A stretch of 64,000 nucleotides of DNA. Origin: Roridomyces roridus. Lineage: Eukaryota; Basidiomycota; Agaricomycetes; Agaricales; Mycenaceae. Below, piece by piece: positions 24,340 to 34,265 of the stretch. The stretch is taken from contig JARKIF010000003.1 in NCBI GenBank assembly GCA_029378245.1, forward strand, positions 310,001-374,000. The letters are read 5' to 3'. Below the pieces are notes generated by a model. It ran no database searches. It saw only the letters and a program-made list of their open reading frames with translations, and was not told where the DNA came from. Position 1 is the stretch's first letter; the number at the start of each line of letters is the position of its first letter. The translations under genes and the position numbers were made by a program.

Positions 24340-24750
24340 TGGGAAGCATGCGTTGGCAGTATATTGCCAAAAAGAAATCGGTACAGTACTATCTAGCAGA
24401 GGAAGAGGAAACACTATGTGAACCACGTCTAGGCCTACGGCACTGGGACCCCTCGATAACTGGACAAGATTGACCTGTAACTGGCGGGACCCAGTGGACG
24501 GAAAGCAGCTCTGTAGGCGTGTGGAAACATTCCCATAGTAATCCGACAGCGCTCGCCGTTCGTTGAGAAACAGCGGACGGAGTTGTTGCCTGATAGCTAA
24601 GGGAATGGTCCTACACCCAAGCATCAGCTGCATGATCTGTCGGACTTGGGGGACGCTCAGCGACTGCCGACGAGGCTGCGGGAGAAAGGGGGGAGCAGGA
24701 GTGGAGTGGGCCGTGCTGGCACGACGCTATTTATCTCCCATGGGGCACAT
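24340..24750. repeat. Segmental duplication, unit C (partial)
   Basis: A third, shorter copy of the A/B junction region. 24340-24420 matches the end of the upstream gene (TATTGCCAAAAA..CGGTACAGTA), and 24485-24700 matches the region upstream of the second gene (GGGACCCAGTGGACGGAAAG, then CTACACCCAAGCATCAGCTG). The TATTTAT core motif is kept at about 24728. Nothing downstream is recognisably coding. Confidence 0.5.
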
Positions 24751-26394
24751 GAGGTTCATGGGGTCCAAGTATCCCAATGTTTGGCGAGGTGTCCGCGTTC
24801 ACGTCCCTCGTTATCAGCGCACTCTGAATCTGCCAATGGATCGGTCTTTATTACCGACCGTGGCCGTCCCCCCTCCCCCCCAAAAAAAATCCAACGAACA
24901 GACTTGCTGTCCCTTTTTTTTTTTGAAAAAAATGGTCCCTCATGATTCAGGCACAGAGCGCAGCGCCCATGCACATTGCATGCCTTATCTAAACCGGAGT
25001 TCAGTCGCAATGGTATTTCGGGAAGCACCCGCCGGGTACTTGAAAGCACTGGTAGATCCTGTTGCTCGTTCATTAATCCGTTGAGGAAGCGGAAATGAGA
25101 ACCAACTGGAGTAGTCTCGAAGAATGTGGATTCAGTCCTCGAATGGGAGAAAACCCATGGTGAACAAAACCGATGAATAGGATCGTTGGGAGTCCATTCA
25201 ATCTTTGAAACGCACCTCATTATGGTCAGCCCACGATGAGAATAAAAGACATCTATTGTCATCCGACATTAGTTGAGCATCGGAAGCATCTAGGACTTCA
25301 AGTCTTCAAATCGTATGTGCCCATGTACATGTGGAGGAGACGAATAGACAGCTTGGAAGGACAGCGGATCAAATAATACCGTCCATTGAGTTCGAGGTGG
25401 AGAAACTTGAGGCTGGTGAGTCGAAGAGTTCAAGGCCGCAGGAAAGTATGTACATATCGGAGCGAATAGCCACACATGGACGCACATACTTGGAAGACAA
25501 GACGCGATGCGATGCGATGATGGCAAGATAAGTAGATTGATCGAAATTGGCAGACTCAAAGCAAAACGAAATAGATGTCCATTCGTTCTGTGTGTACTTG
25601 GTACGGAGTATTGTAAACGTATAGGATTATCAAGATGACAACGATGGATGTGTAATTGTGAATGTCCGGAAATCGTGGCAAGTATTTGCATGGGGTAAAA
25701 CAACGCCAAGGATGGAAGGCCATGATTGCAACGACATCATTGCAGCGCCTGGTGTGCAAATGGTGCCAAAAGACGAAGGTGAGGAAGTAGAGGCAGGCAC
25801 CAAAGCGCCTGATGACCCGAACGGCGATGGTGAGGACAAGCCCGCGAGACGAACGCGTTGGCAGTAGTCGGCCGTGCGCGCCGGAAGGAATCGGGGCTGG
25901 GCAAGACCTCCGCTCCCGTAACGGTACTTGAGCTTGTATTCGTTTGTGGTACCTCGACGCCCGCGCCGAATCGATTATCCAAGCGTTGGTACGAAATACG
26001 ATGCGTACGCCGCCGTGCCCGTATGTAAGCCTTGGGAAAGCTGCCGCGAGATGTGGAGCAAGAGCGGTGAAATGCTGCAGTGAGTCGGATTTTCTCAACG
26101 ACTGTGGAAGTTCCTGAAAGGTATACTCAGCATGGCCAGAAGGGGAGGCGGAGGCGGCGAAGATGCGAGAAAAGGGTATATCAGCAACTGGCAAGACATC
26201 CTCCACCAGAAAAGTCGCACGAGAGAGAGGGGGAGGGGGATGTGTATCCCATGCAGCTCGTCCCGTCCGTCTCGGGCTCCACAATTGAAGGACGAAGAAG
26301 TTTACGGAAAAAGAGCGCTGGCGGCTGGGAGCACAGCCACCTGATCTGGTCGCGCTGGAGACCCCTCGAGGCCTCAGCGGGAGAAAAGGAAGAA
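24751..26394. other. Intergenic, no recognised gene
   Basis: A 303-codon minus-strand frame runs 26467-25556, but its first 25 codons lie inside the CACTA-like element and the rest has no motif I can name; a hydrophobic stretch near 25830-25600 could be part of an old membrane protein. A homopolymer-rich patch (CCCCCAAAAAAAAT, then ten T) is at 24875-24925. No gene is called. Confidence 0.35.
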
Positions 26395-27124
26395 TAGCTT
26401 TCAAATCAAATTTCAAGGCCGCCGAAAGGGGGCCGATATTTGGCATTTCGACTTCATTTAAATCCATCGGCCGATGGTCGGTGGACGGTCGGCGGACGGT
26501 CTGCCGATGGTCTGCCGATGATCGGCGGGTGATCGGCGGGTGATCGGCCGATGGTCGGCAGCCAAATTCAGTTTGTCTTTACCTTTTGTATTCTTTTATC
26601 TACCTTGGCTTGTGATACACGGCCGACCATCGGCCGATGGTCCGCCGATCACCCGCCGATCACCCGCCGATCACCGGCAGACCATCGGCAGACCGTCCGC
26701 CGACCGTCCACCGACCATCAGCCGATGGATTTAAATGAAGTCGAAATGCCAAATATCGGCCCCCTTTCGGCGGCCTTGAAATTTGATTTGAAAGCTATTC
26801 TTTCGACGGCGCCGAAATCAGTAGTGATCTGCCAACTTTTAAAATACCTTTAAACAGCCATTTTACTTTGCATTTCGAAATTGCTTTCAACTCTCTTGAT
26901 TCACGTCTTTTCAAGTCAGATTTTGAGGCCCACTAAATGTATTTCAAAACCTCGTGTTTCGTGGCGACCGTTTTGAATATTGATTCTTCGTAATTCGGAT
27001 CACCTTTCGAATGGTCCTCAACTTTCCATTTCAAGGCTGGTTTCGAGCCAATTTAATTAGATTATGATATTTCCAAAAGCGTAGCTATCTTAAAAGGCCC
27101 CGAAATTCCTGGACTTTCGCTGTG
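26395..27124. mobile_element. CACTA-like element, left-truncated and internally deleted copy
   Basis: This copy matches the element at 5718-7520 but begins inside the left arm at ATAGCTTTCAAATC and lacks the central 445 bp (equivalent to 6266-6710). The deletion joins CTTGTG directly to ATACACGGCC. The right end CCTGGACTTTCGCTGTG is intact at 27124. The CGGCCGATGG-type arrays are present in both orientations around the junction, forming a near-perfect palindrome. No coding capacity. Confidence 0.7.
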
Positions 27125-27189
27125 ACACTTGAAGCAGGCGGCCTCGAACTTCCACAAAGAATACATGTTACTTTCATGTGGCCAACTCG

Positions 27190-27545
27190 CTCGCGTCTAG
27201 ACCCGGCGGTAGGCGCAATGTTTCACCGCGCGACGAGTGTAGTGTGACCGCGCTGACTGGAGGGTTCATTTTCATAGTACATGTGCTGTGAAGGGTGTGT
27301 GTGGCTGGCTGATCACAGCGCTGCTTGCAGCTCTGGATGGACGGGTGAGGAAGTTGGCGGTGGACTAGGCTGTTGGTGCTCTTGCTTTACTGTTGAAAAG
27401 GTGACCGGCGCGCGTACCCGTTCCCCATATTTTGGACCATGCCCGTATCTTCATTGCTTGTTGTACGATAGTTGCTCGATAGTTGCTCGATATTTGCTCG
27501 ATAGTTGCTTACGAATTATGCCTTTGTTCTTGACGTCCATCTGAC
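27190..27545 (+). pseudogene. 3' end fragment of an F-box-like gene
   Basis: About 27200-27248 reads DPAVGAMFHRATSVV followed by TGA, matching the last residues of the F-box-like proteins at 37379 and 48959 (DPAVRALFQHAMSIETF in the intact one). The following 300 bp match their 3' untranslated regions, including GTTGGCGGTGGACT and the repeated GATAGTTGCTC near 27470-27505. Nothing upstream of 27190 belongs to the gene, so this is a detached tail. Confidence 0.6.
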
Positions 27546-27929
27546 CCTATCCAGCTGCACGGTGCCACGATGTCAGTGACTCAGTGATATGAATACTCTC
27601 AAAAGTCACGTTACCGCGTCAGCTGGCCGCCACATCCACAGGCGCCAGAGAGTCGACAGAGGGATTCAGAGTGGCTGGGCGGTGCTGCGGATGCGGAATG
27701 CATGCCAGCCAGCAGCGGGTTGCAGCGGGGCGGCCGTCTCACGGACTCCATGGTGAAGTGCGAAAATAGGGACACAGTGGCACAGTAGGGCACAGTGCGC
27801 TCTTCTTATTTAGCAACGATGGAACGGGGTTGGTAGTGCATGTCGCCTCCCACGCGTCTGGCAGACGCCACTACCAAATCGAGTATACTTATCTTGATCT
27901 GTGACTGCCCGGATCGGGCCGTGAATATA
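27546..27929. other. Intergenic, nothing recognised
   Basis: No ORF with a known motif and no repeat structure that I could define. Confidence 0.4.
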
Positions 27930-28170
27930 CTGTAGTATTTCGTTCAATTCGTATGGTCACGGGTCACAGCGAATTTTTTATACGAAATTTTTTGTATGTC
28001 ACAGGGTCACAAACAAGATTTTTCGCCTGCCGAGTGATGCCGAGCTTAGCCGAGATCAGATCACGATCAAATTTCCTTTTTGAGCACTGCCGGCCGTCGG
28101 CTACGAAAGGTTCCATTCGTATAGAAAGTCACACGTCGAACTGCCATTCAAATTGAACGGAATACTACAG
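27930..28170. mobile_element. 241-bp TA-flanked MITE, copy 1
   Basis: Inverted ends are CTGTAGTATTTCGTTCAATT and AATTGAACGGAATACTACAG, each flanked by TA, the target-site duplication typical of Tc1/mariner-type elements. It has no coding capacity. An inverted copy of exactly the same length lies at 33242-33482. This one sits about 40 bp upstream of the start codon of the Zn2Cys6 gene. Confidence 0.82.
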
Positions 28171-28488
28171 TATACCACCGTCGTCTCTTTCAATTGGGTG
28201 GTTCTCTCCCATGTCTTCAGAAGCCATCCATGGTGCCGACGACGACCGCTTCTACGCCGTCTTCCCCGATGCCCGCCCCAGTCCCCGGCAGGCCCATGTA
28301 GATGAAGCGCACGCGAGGATGTTCCCTCCTGATGCTGCCTACCAGTTTGTGGATCCTGCCTCGAGTTGGGTCTTCTGCCCGCCCACAATGACAAACCACC
28401 TTCCCTGCTCGCCTTCTGTCACCTGGTTCGCCACCATCTCGCCCTCCGAGAGCGAGTACTACCATACGGGCGACATCCCACCGTCCTC

Positions 28489-29007
28489 CAGTGTTGTAGA
28501 TAAGGGTCTTAATAAGGGTGGCCTCTGAAATTAAGGGCTTAGCTTGATTTTAAGGGTTAATAAGGATGGGTCATATTAAGGGTTATTTCCCAAAATGGAA
28601 ATTCCTGCCGGGCACCTCGGGTCAGAGACGGCCAACCTCAGAGGACAGAAATTGGACAGAAATGAACCCATTTGATAGTCCAAATGTGCATGCCTGCTCT
28701 GTACGCCAGCAGTGGCGGCTACTTCACGGGAGGATCAATCTGTGGGCATGAGCCGAGGGTGCAATCATCATTGCATCACTGTCATCCGCTCGGTAGGCAA
28801 CCACCAGTGATCGGCAACAGTGGAAGGTGATGACCTGTGTGATGTTCATCAAGTATGATGCCCGGCTGATCACGGCACCAGCGGAGATTGAAGTACAATA
28901 ACCCTTAATAAGAACTTATTATCATCCAGCTCCCATGTTAAGGCCTTAACTTATCATATGATAAGCCCTTAATAAGATAAGGGCTTATCAACTTATCTAC
29001 AACACTG
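28489..29007. mobile_element. hAT-like MITE with TAAGGG arrays
   Basis: Ends are CAGTGTTGTAGATAAG and CTTATCTACAACACTG. Flanking 8-mers CCGTCCTC (28481-28488) and CCGCCCTC (29008-29015) match at 7 of 8, a hAT-type duplication. Both arms contain many TTAAGGG / CCCTTAATAAG copies. The TAAGGG runs are part of this element and not telomere repeat. It lies inside the first exon of the Zn2Cys6 gene. Confidence 0.82.
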
Positions 29008-29538
29008 CCGCCCTCGGCCACGAGCGTTACTACCAACACGTCGTTTGCTTCCCACTCCCCAGACTCCATATACGAAACCCCCGGGGTCGACTATTGAATT
29101 TGACAACTGATCTAATACAGGAGCTGGGGGACTTGCACTTGCAAGCCCTCGTATATATACTACATGCAATGCTGCGCCGCAGCTCTGCGCAGACTACGGC
29201 GCAGCCGTAGAAGCAAATACGCGGCGTTCTAAATACTCCCAGGCCCGTGGTTTCTCCGTTCACACAGCGGGCCTATTCCCAACATCGACGACACGCTCAC
29301 GCCCTCTGTATCTCCCGAGCCCGACCTGTTGTTAACGCTACCGTATTCGCTGCTCGCCGACAGTCCACCGAAGGGCTGCATCGAGCCATCCAGTGTGCTC
29401 CCCGCTCTCCCACCGGGATCCCTACCACCCTTGCTCACTACCAGTGTCTGGTCCGGTACCCAACCTCTTGCTAGTGCTGCTGCGCCACCGAGCAAGAAAC
29501 CCAAGGACCTCGCCCGTCGATGCCGTGGTACTGATCTG

Positions 29539-29914
29539 TAGGGTGTGGTTTTTAACTCTGGTTTATTAACCGGTTAATTAACCGGCGTTTATAAACGCGG
29601 TTTTTAAATGTTTGGGCAAAATCATCAGTTTATAAATGCCATGACATAATCGCTGGCGGATCAAATGAGCTTTGATCCAGGCCTGATGACCGCCTGGTGT
29701 GCCTTTTGGGAGCAACCATGGCCTCTTGGGGGCCAGTGGTGGGTGTTGGATGTGCACAGAGGACCACGGGAGGAGGTGGAGAAGAGCCCGAGCAAAAAAA
29801 TCATGTGCAAGACCATTTTGGGGCGTTCTGGGGGCTGGTTTATAAACGGGCCGGTTTGCAAACCAGGTTTATAAACCGGTTTTTAATGGCTGGGGAATTA
29901 AAAACCACACCCTA
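29539..29914. mobile_element. TIR MITE with AACCGGTT arrays
   Basis: Ends are TAGGGTGTGGTTTTTAA and TTAAAAACCACACCCTA. The interior carries ATTAACCGGTTAATTAACC, TTTATAAACGCGG and their inverted forms near both ends. The flanks do not show a clean 8-mer duplication (CTGATCTG versus GATCATCT); TA may be the duplicated target if the element proper starts at GGGTGTGG. It separates the N-terminal coding part of the Zn2Cys6 gene from its zinc cluster. Confidence 0.7.
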
Positions 29915-30439
29915 GATCATCTGACCAGGCAGAAGCCGGCACTCGCGTGTTTTTACTGTCGCAACTGCAAGATTGCGTGTGGACCCGGGCCTTCCGTAGA
30001 CGGCGCAGCTCGAGCGGGATGCAAGTGCGTTTCCCGCCTCCCCCATTGTTGCTGTTCCCTTACTGAATTCTTCGTGTACAGTCAATGCCAACGATGCGCG
30101 CTTAAATGCGAATATCCCTTGGATTGTCGGAGAGGGAAGAACAAGAAGAAGACGAAGCAGCCAGCTAGTGCGACTCCCCCGCCGGAGGAGGGTGTTAAGG
30201 AGGGTAAAGATAAGGACGGTGGTGAGGCGGACGTGCAGGTGGATGAGGGCATAACAGGAGAGGGAGAGGAAGATGCAGTCAAGGCGGACGAGCTTCACCT
30301 GAATGGGGGTATGTTCCTGCTGCAGGAGATTTGCCGTTCTCTTACGAAGACGTAGCAGTCCCGGTCCATATCTCCGCTCCCAGCACGTCTGTGCCTATGC
30401 TCACTGTCAACGTGCAGTCGGAGAACATCCGCGACCTCC

Positions 30440-30745
30440 AAGCGCACCGGTACCTCGGGACACGCAAGCATGGGCGCAGGACCCGGCGGTAAGTGCGATC
30501 CCTGCGGAATCATTCTCATAGTATGCTGCGAACAATGTGGCTGGTTGTTTAGGAAAGTGGCGGGCCGTTGGTGGTGCACTGTAATTTTTGTGCTCTTGCT
30601 GGTGTTGAGAAAGCGAGCGGCGTGCGTACCCATTCCCTTATGGATTTCATATTTTGCAGACCATGGCTGTATCTACCTTGCTTGTTGTTGAATAGTTGCT
30701 CGCACTCTATGCCGTCTTTTCCGTCCCTCGATGTCGTCTTCCTTG
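30440..30745 (+). pseudogene. 3' end fragment of an F-box-like gene
   Basis: About 30450-30521 reads APVPRDTQAWAQDPAVSAIP and then ESFS with a stop, matching the C-terminal DPAVRALFQHAM region of the intact F-box-like protein. The next 220 bp match its 3' untranslated region (ACAATGTGGCTGGTTGTTTA, then a block near 30640 and TTGCTTGTTGTTGAATAG). It directly follows the Zn2Cys6 gene, whose stop is only about 85 bp upstream. Confidence 0.55.
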
Positions 30746-32204
30746 ATTGTAGAATTAGATGAATTCTAAGCAATTAAGGAGGGAAATAAGCACAATTGTC
30801 CGGAATAGACGGCAGAAAGAGACTAGGCACAAGGGAGAAGAATGCAGGTGATTGACAGAAACTGTCAATCGACGATAACGCCGGCCCATAGAGTCTTCCA
30901 GTTATTGGTCGGATTCAATATTTCACCCTGGTCTTTCCTCAAGCTACTGCTGAATCGTACCGAGGTCAGCTCCGATTCAGAGCCCAAGCAAATCGGGGTC
31001 ATGCTGAGACGTTGTCAATCTCAAAAGACTGCATTCTCCTGAAGCTTGAGGAGTAGTACATATAATATAATACAGAGGTCCCGACGCACACTGGAATAGT
31101 ATTGTGGCATGAGATCATGGATTTCATTCGAATTGGGGGGCTAAAGGCACTGGCTACAAGGGAGTGTACACGGGCAGAATGAGAGCGAGGAGTCCGCCAG
31201 TTGGCGCATAAATCCGAGAAGTAAACCCGAGGAGCGCGGTGACATGAGGCAAAGGAAGGGGTAGTCGCCGTTTCAAACAAAAAAGAAGGGGTGAACGGTT
31301 GCATGGTGATACAGGATGCAATAATGATTGTCTTGTCGAGGAAGATGATGGCTGTACCTGGAGTTTGACGCCAGTGGGACTCAAGGCGGAGCCTCTGCTC
31401 GACCCCTCTGGCCAAAGCCCATCGGATACACAAGCAGACCTCTGGCGCGGCCCAGGCGAAGATGGCGAGCAGGACATGCGTCCCCTTGTACGAGTATGAA
31501 AGAGTCGCAATTATCAGTGACGGCTTGCTCGAGGACGAGTGAGCTCGTATGGCTGCCCATGTAGGCTGAGCCAGAGCGGCATGACGGGCAAGAGCGTCTA
31601 ACGATGCCAGCGTCGACCCCCTAGCTGCGGACGTAAGGGCCGGAACTTGTATCGTGAATCGAGTCTTTGTAGAGTTGGGGAGGTCGGCGGTGGAAAGGAG
31701 TAGATGCGCGGACTGAGAGTGGGGTATCTTGATCATCGGTCAGAGATGCATTCCCGCCCGGTGCCTAGTATCTGCGAGCACAGCAGACACACAACGCCAC
31801 AATCTTCCCCGGGCCCGGCCCGGCCCCGCCGCCGCCGCCCGGGAGAGGTAGCATCAGTCTCTGGCTGGGTATCTTGTCATGTCATCTACGATGGAGTCGA
31901 GTAGGCTGGGGCGCAGTGGGTGTGTATTGGTGGAGGGGATTGCGTCGAGCTCAGAGCTGCTCACGAAGGTGACGCGGCTAGCACAGCGAGCGAGTGTATG
32001 CCTCCATGTGAGGATACATTAGAGACCCTTGGGAGCGTCGTCATCGCTCGGTAGTGCAGCGCAGCGCAATGACGACGTTGAGACAAAGGTCTAGAACAAG
32101 GGGTCGGCCGGGGAAGTGGTCCTCCCAAGACGGGAGAGGAGAGGTATGACCACGCCGCCTGTCTAGATAGTACCAGCCACCGGGAAAGAGTGGCCGACAG
32201 TCGG
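30746..32204. other. Intergenic, no recognised gene
   Basis: A 245-codon minus-strand frame (31736-30999) is the longest. It includes hydrophobic stretches (THVLLAIFAWAAPEV, TAIIFLDKTIIIA) that may be remnants of a membrane protein, but I can match it to nothing and it may be chance. No other feature is supported. Confidence 0.3.
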
Positions 32205-33240
32205 TCACCGCTCGTGGGCGCTTGCGTGACCTCGAAAGGATTGTGCGGCGCGTGGTGGCCCATTGACTGGATAAGAGTGCGTTAATACGCTTGGACGGGA
32301 GGGGACATGGCATAAGGTAAGCGGCACAAAAGTACCGCGATCCCCGCCGCAAAATGCAGAAACAAGAGGCCCCGGGAAGCTCCACCAAAGGATTGTCCGG
32401 AAAAGTGGCTTTTTGAGGGCGAAAAATCGCAATTTCCTTGTCCGGAAAGTGGCTTTTTGAGACCCCCTGCCCAAATTGTAGATACATATTTTACATGCCC
32501 ACCCCCGCGCCGCGCCGCCAGGTGCGGCGCGGGCGAAAATTTTGGACCCACGTGACAAACCTTGTCCGAAAGTGGCTTTTTGAGGCCTGAACTGCCCAAA
32601 TCGAGTGGCTTTTTGAGGCCGATTTCCGGAAATTTCCCGGACAATCCTTTGGTGGAGCTTCCCGGGGCCTGAAACAAGGAATCGAAACTCACCTGCCTGG
32701 CAGCACTTGGCTATCAACCTCCATCTCCAGCTAGCCATCAGCGGGCCACCAAGGACGGCTCCGGCATCCAGAAAGGGACCTTGCGATCCTGCCGCAGTGG
32801 GCGCAGCAGCAGTGGATAGAACGTATCCGATGAGGATGGCAGACGCTGTGGAGCAAGAAACAGAGTTGCTCGTCATGCGGCATTAAGATGCCGATAATGC
32901 ACAAGCACCCAAGGCTGTCGTCAATAGTATTGGCAGAACTGAGAAATCGATGGCACTTTGGTACGACGGTGAATGTCTACTAGTAGTAGTACTGGGATTA
33001 CATGAGACGCGATTCGATTCGGAAGAAGACACTATTAAGTACTCACCAGAACAGAGGGATGTGGGCATCTCCGCGGCGGCGTGTGGTCTTGGAGCGGCTG
33101 CCAAAGCCATAGGAATGACCAATTTCGGCGATGATACCACTCGGAATCGACGATACCGCTTCCGGCAGTCGACCTCAAACTCGAGGGCTTCAACGGCTGT
33201 GACGCGTCCTGCATGTAGCGGGAAGACTTGGTCGAGGTTT
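32205..33240 (-). pseudogene. Unidentified minus-strand gene relic with MITE in a probable intron
   Basis: Minus-strand coding-like segments occur from 33240 downward (LDQVFPLHAGRVTAVEALEF, then PRPHAAAEMPTSLC), ending at a good GTGAGTACTTAA donor near 33040. A second stretch about 32860-32700 reads SAILIGYVLSTAAAPTAAG and then GAVLGGPLMASWRWR, ending at another GTGAGT donor near 32692. The second piece has the look of a transmembrane segment plus a G-x3-GG-x6-WRW motif reminiscent of MFS drug transporters, but the match is weak. The 304-bp MITE lies just after that donor. The upstream side ends at the 33242 MITE. Identity and functionality are unknown. Confidence 0.3.
32367..32670. mobile_element. 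304-bp hAT-like MITE with GTGGCTTTTTGAG repeats
   Basis: Ends are AGGCCCCGGGAAGCTCCACC and its exact inverse, with the perfect 8-base duplication GAAACAAG on both sides (32359-32366 and 32671-32678). Four copies of GTGGCTTTTTGAG lie inside, plus a GC-rich palindrome around 32500-32540 (GCGCCGCGCCGCC / GGTGCGGCGCGGGC). No coding capacity. Confidence 0.9.
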
Positions 33241-33241
33241 A

Positions 33242-33482
33242 CTGTAGTATTCCGTTCAATTCGAATGGCAGTTCGACGTGTGACTTTCTATACGAATGGA
33301 ACCTTTCGTAGCCGACGGCCGGCAGTGCTCAAAAAGGAAATTTGATCGTGATCTGATCTCGGCTAAGCTCGGCATCACTCGGCAGGCGAAAAATCCTGTT
33401 TGTGACCCTGTGACATATGAAATTTTTCGTATAAAAAATTCGCTGTGACCCGTGACCATACGAATTGAACGAAATACTACAG
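33242..33482. mobile_element. 241-bp TA-flanked MITE, copy 2 (inverted)
   Basis: Same length and nearly the same sequence as 27930-28170, in the opposite orientation, flanked by TA at 33240-33241 and 33483-33484. Ends are CTGTAGTATTCCGTTCAATT and the inverse of copy 1's left end. Two insertions at unrelated sites with the same boundaries establish the element's limits. Confidence 0.85.
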
Positions 33483-33484
33483 TA

Positions 33485-34265
33485 GTGTCACGGTGCTGTG
33501 CGAGTCAGGTTTTGATCCGACCGTTCAAGCTTTGATCCCTGCTATCTTGAGCGATTTCCACCGTGTCTTGGACGATTTCCATAGCCTTCTTCTCTCCTCC
33601 TCCTCTTTGTGCAAAGACTTGAAGCAAGCCCTCTCAAATTCCAAAAGAAGAAAAATTGGAAGAATACGCATCATCTTCTAAGTTCTCGCACCAGTTCAGC
33701 AACCCGCAGGGCTTAGATTTGCTTCACCCGCATCGCCTGAGCGGAGGCGCTGGTGCAAGAACCTCCCTATCTCGCCTCTTCCGTGTCTGGTCTCTGAATC
33801 CAAGCTCTACCTTTCAGCCGACATCTCCTGTCCCTGTATAATCATGACTAACAAATTTCTCGAAAATTTGAGGTGACTCAGATCCCCGCTGCTTTCGACA
33901 GACTAGCCCGTCCGGGCGCGGACAATCTAACTTGAAAGTCGAACCGCTAGCTCCAGCTCTGGTGTGTTACGGATGGCATTGGCCTGGACTACGGAGACGT
34001 GCCAAACTCGATTCCATGCAAACAACTACCAGCAGCGGAAGTTGTCCAAGCAAATGCGACCGTAATGCGCTACAAGTGAGTACTGCAATGATCGAGGAAA
34101 TTGCCCTGATTAGTCCATTTGCGGCGCCGCCTTGAGGAAGGCTCCTGCGGGCATGGTAGCAAACTTGTGTCGGTCACCGTCGGTGCGCACGACGTCTCGG
34201 ACCGGCAGCAATCCTGAGAACGCCCACGACTTCATTCCGCCATGCAACCATAAATGCAACAGCGA
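33485..34265. other. Intergenic, weak coding signal only
   Basis: A 62-codon frame at 33493-33681 (ILSDFHRVLDDFHSLLLSS) has a coiled-coil look but no identified partner exons. Nothing else is supported. Confidence 0.3.

Larger units (their letters stand above)
28211..30355 (+). pseudogene. Zn2Cys6 transcription factor broken by two MITEs
   Basis: The first exon starts at ATG 28211 and runs into a MITE at 28489; beyond it the same frame resumes at about 29016 (SVTTNTSFASHSPDS) and could splice at a GTCGAC donor. The DNA-binding region comes after a second MITE: 29915-30024 gives TRQKPALACFYCRNCKIACG, and a 57-bp intron (30025-30081) joins it to CNQCQRCALKCEYP from 30082. The six zinc-cluster cysteines have C-x2-C-x6-C spacing in each half, as in the Gal4-type family, followed by a basic RRGKNKKKTK and an acidic tail ending at 30355. 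Two arginines usual in this family are cysteines here. Such proteins are nuclear regulators; this copy is interrupted in coding sequence and is probably not functional. Confidence 0.72.

Noticed and set aside
25556..26467. 303-codon minus-strand ORF
   Set aside because: Its start lies in the CACTA-like element and the remainder shows no motif, no consistent splice pattern and no repeat of coding-type conservation.
28490..28560. TTAAGGG runs as possible internal telomere repeat
   Set aside because: They occur in both orientations within a TIR element with a 7/8 target duplication, and are not a regular TTAGGG array.
31000..31736. 245-codon minus-strand ORF as an MFS relic
   Set aside because: Hydrophobic stretches exist, but none matches a known helix motif, and the frame has no splice logic.
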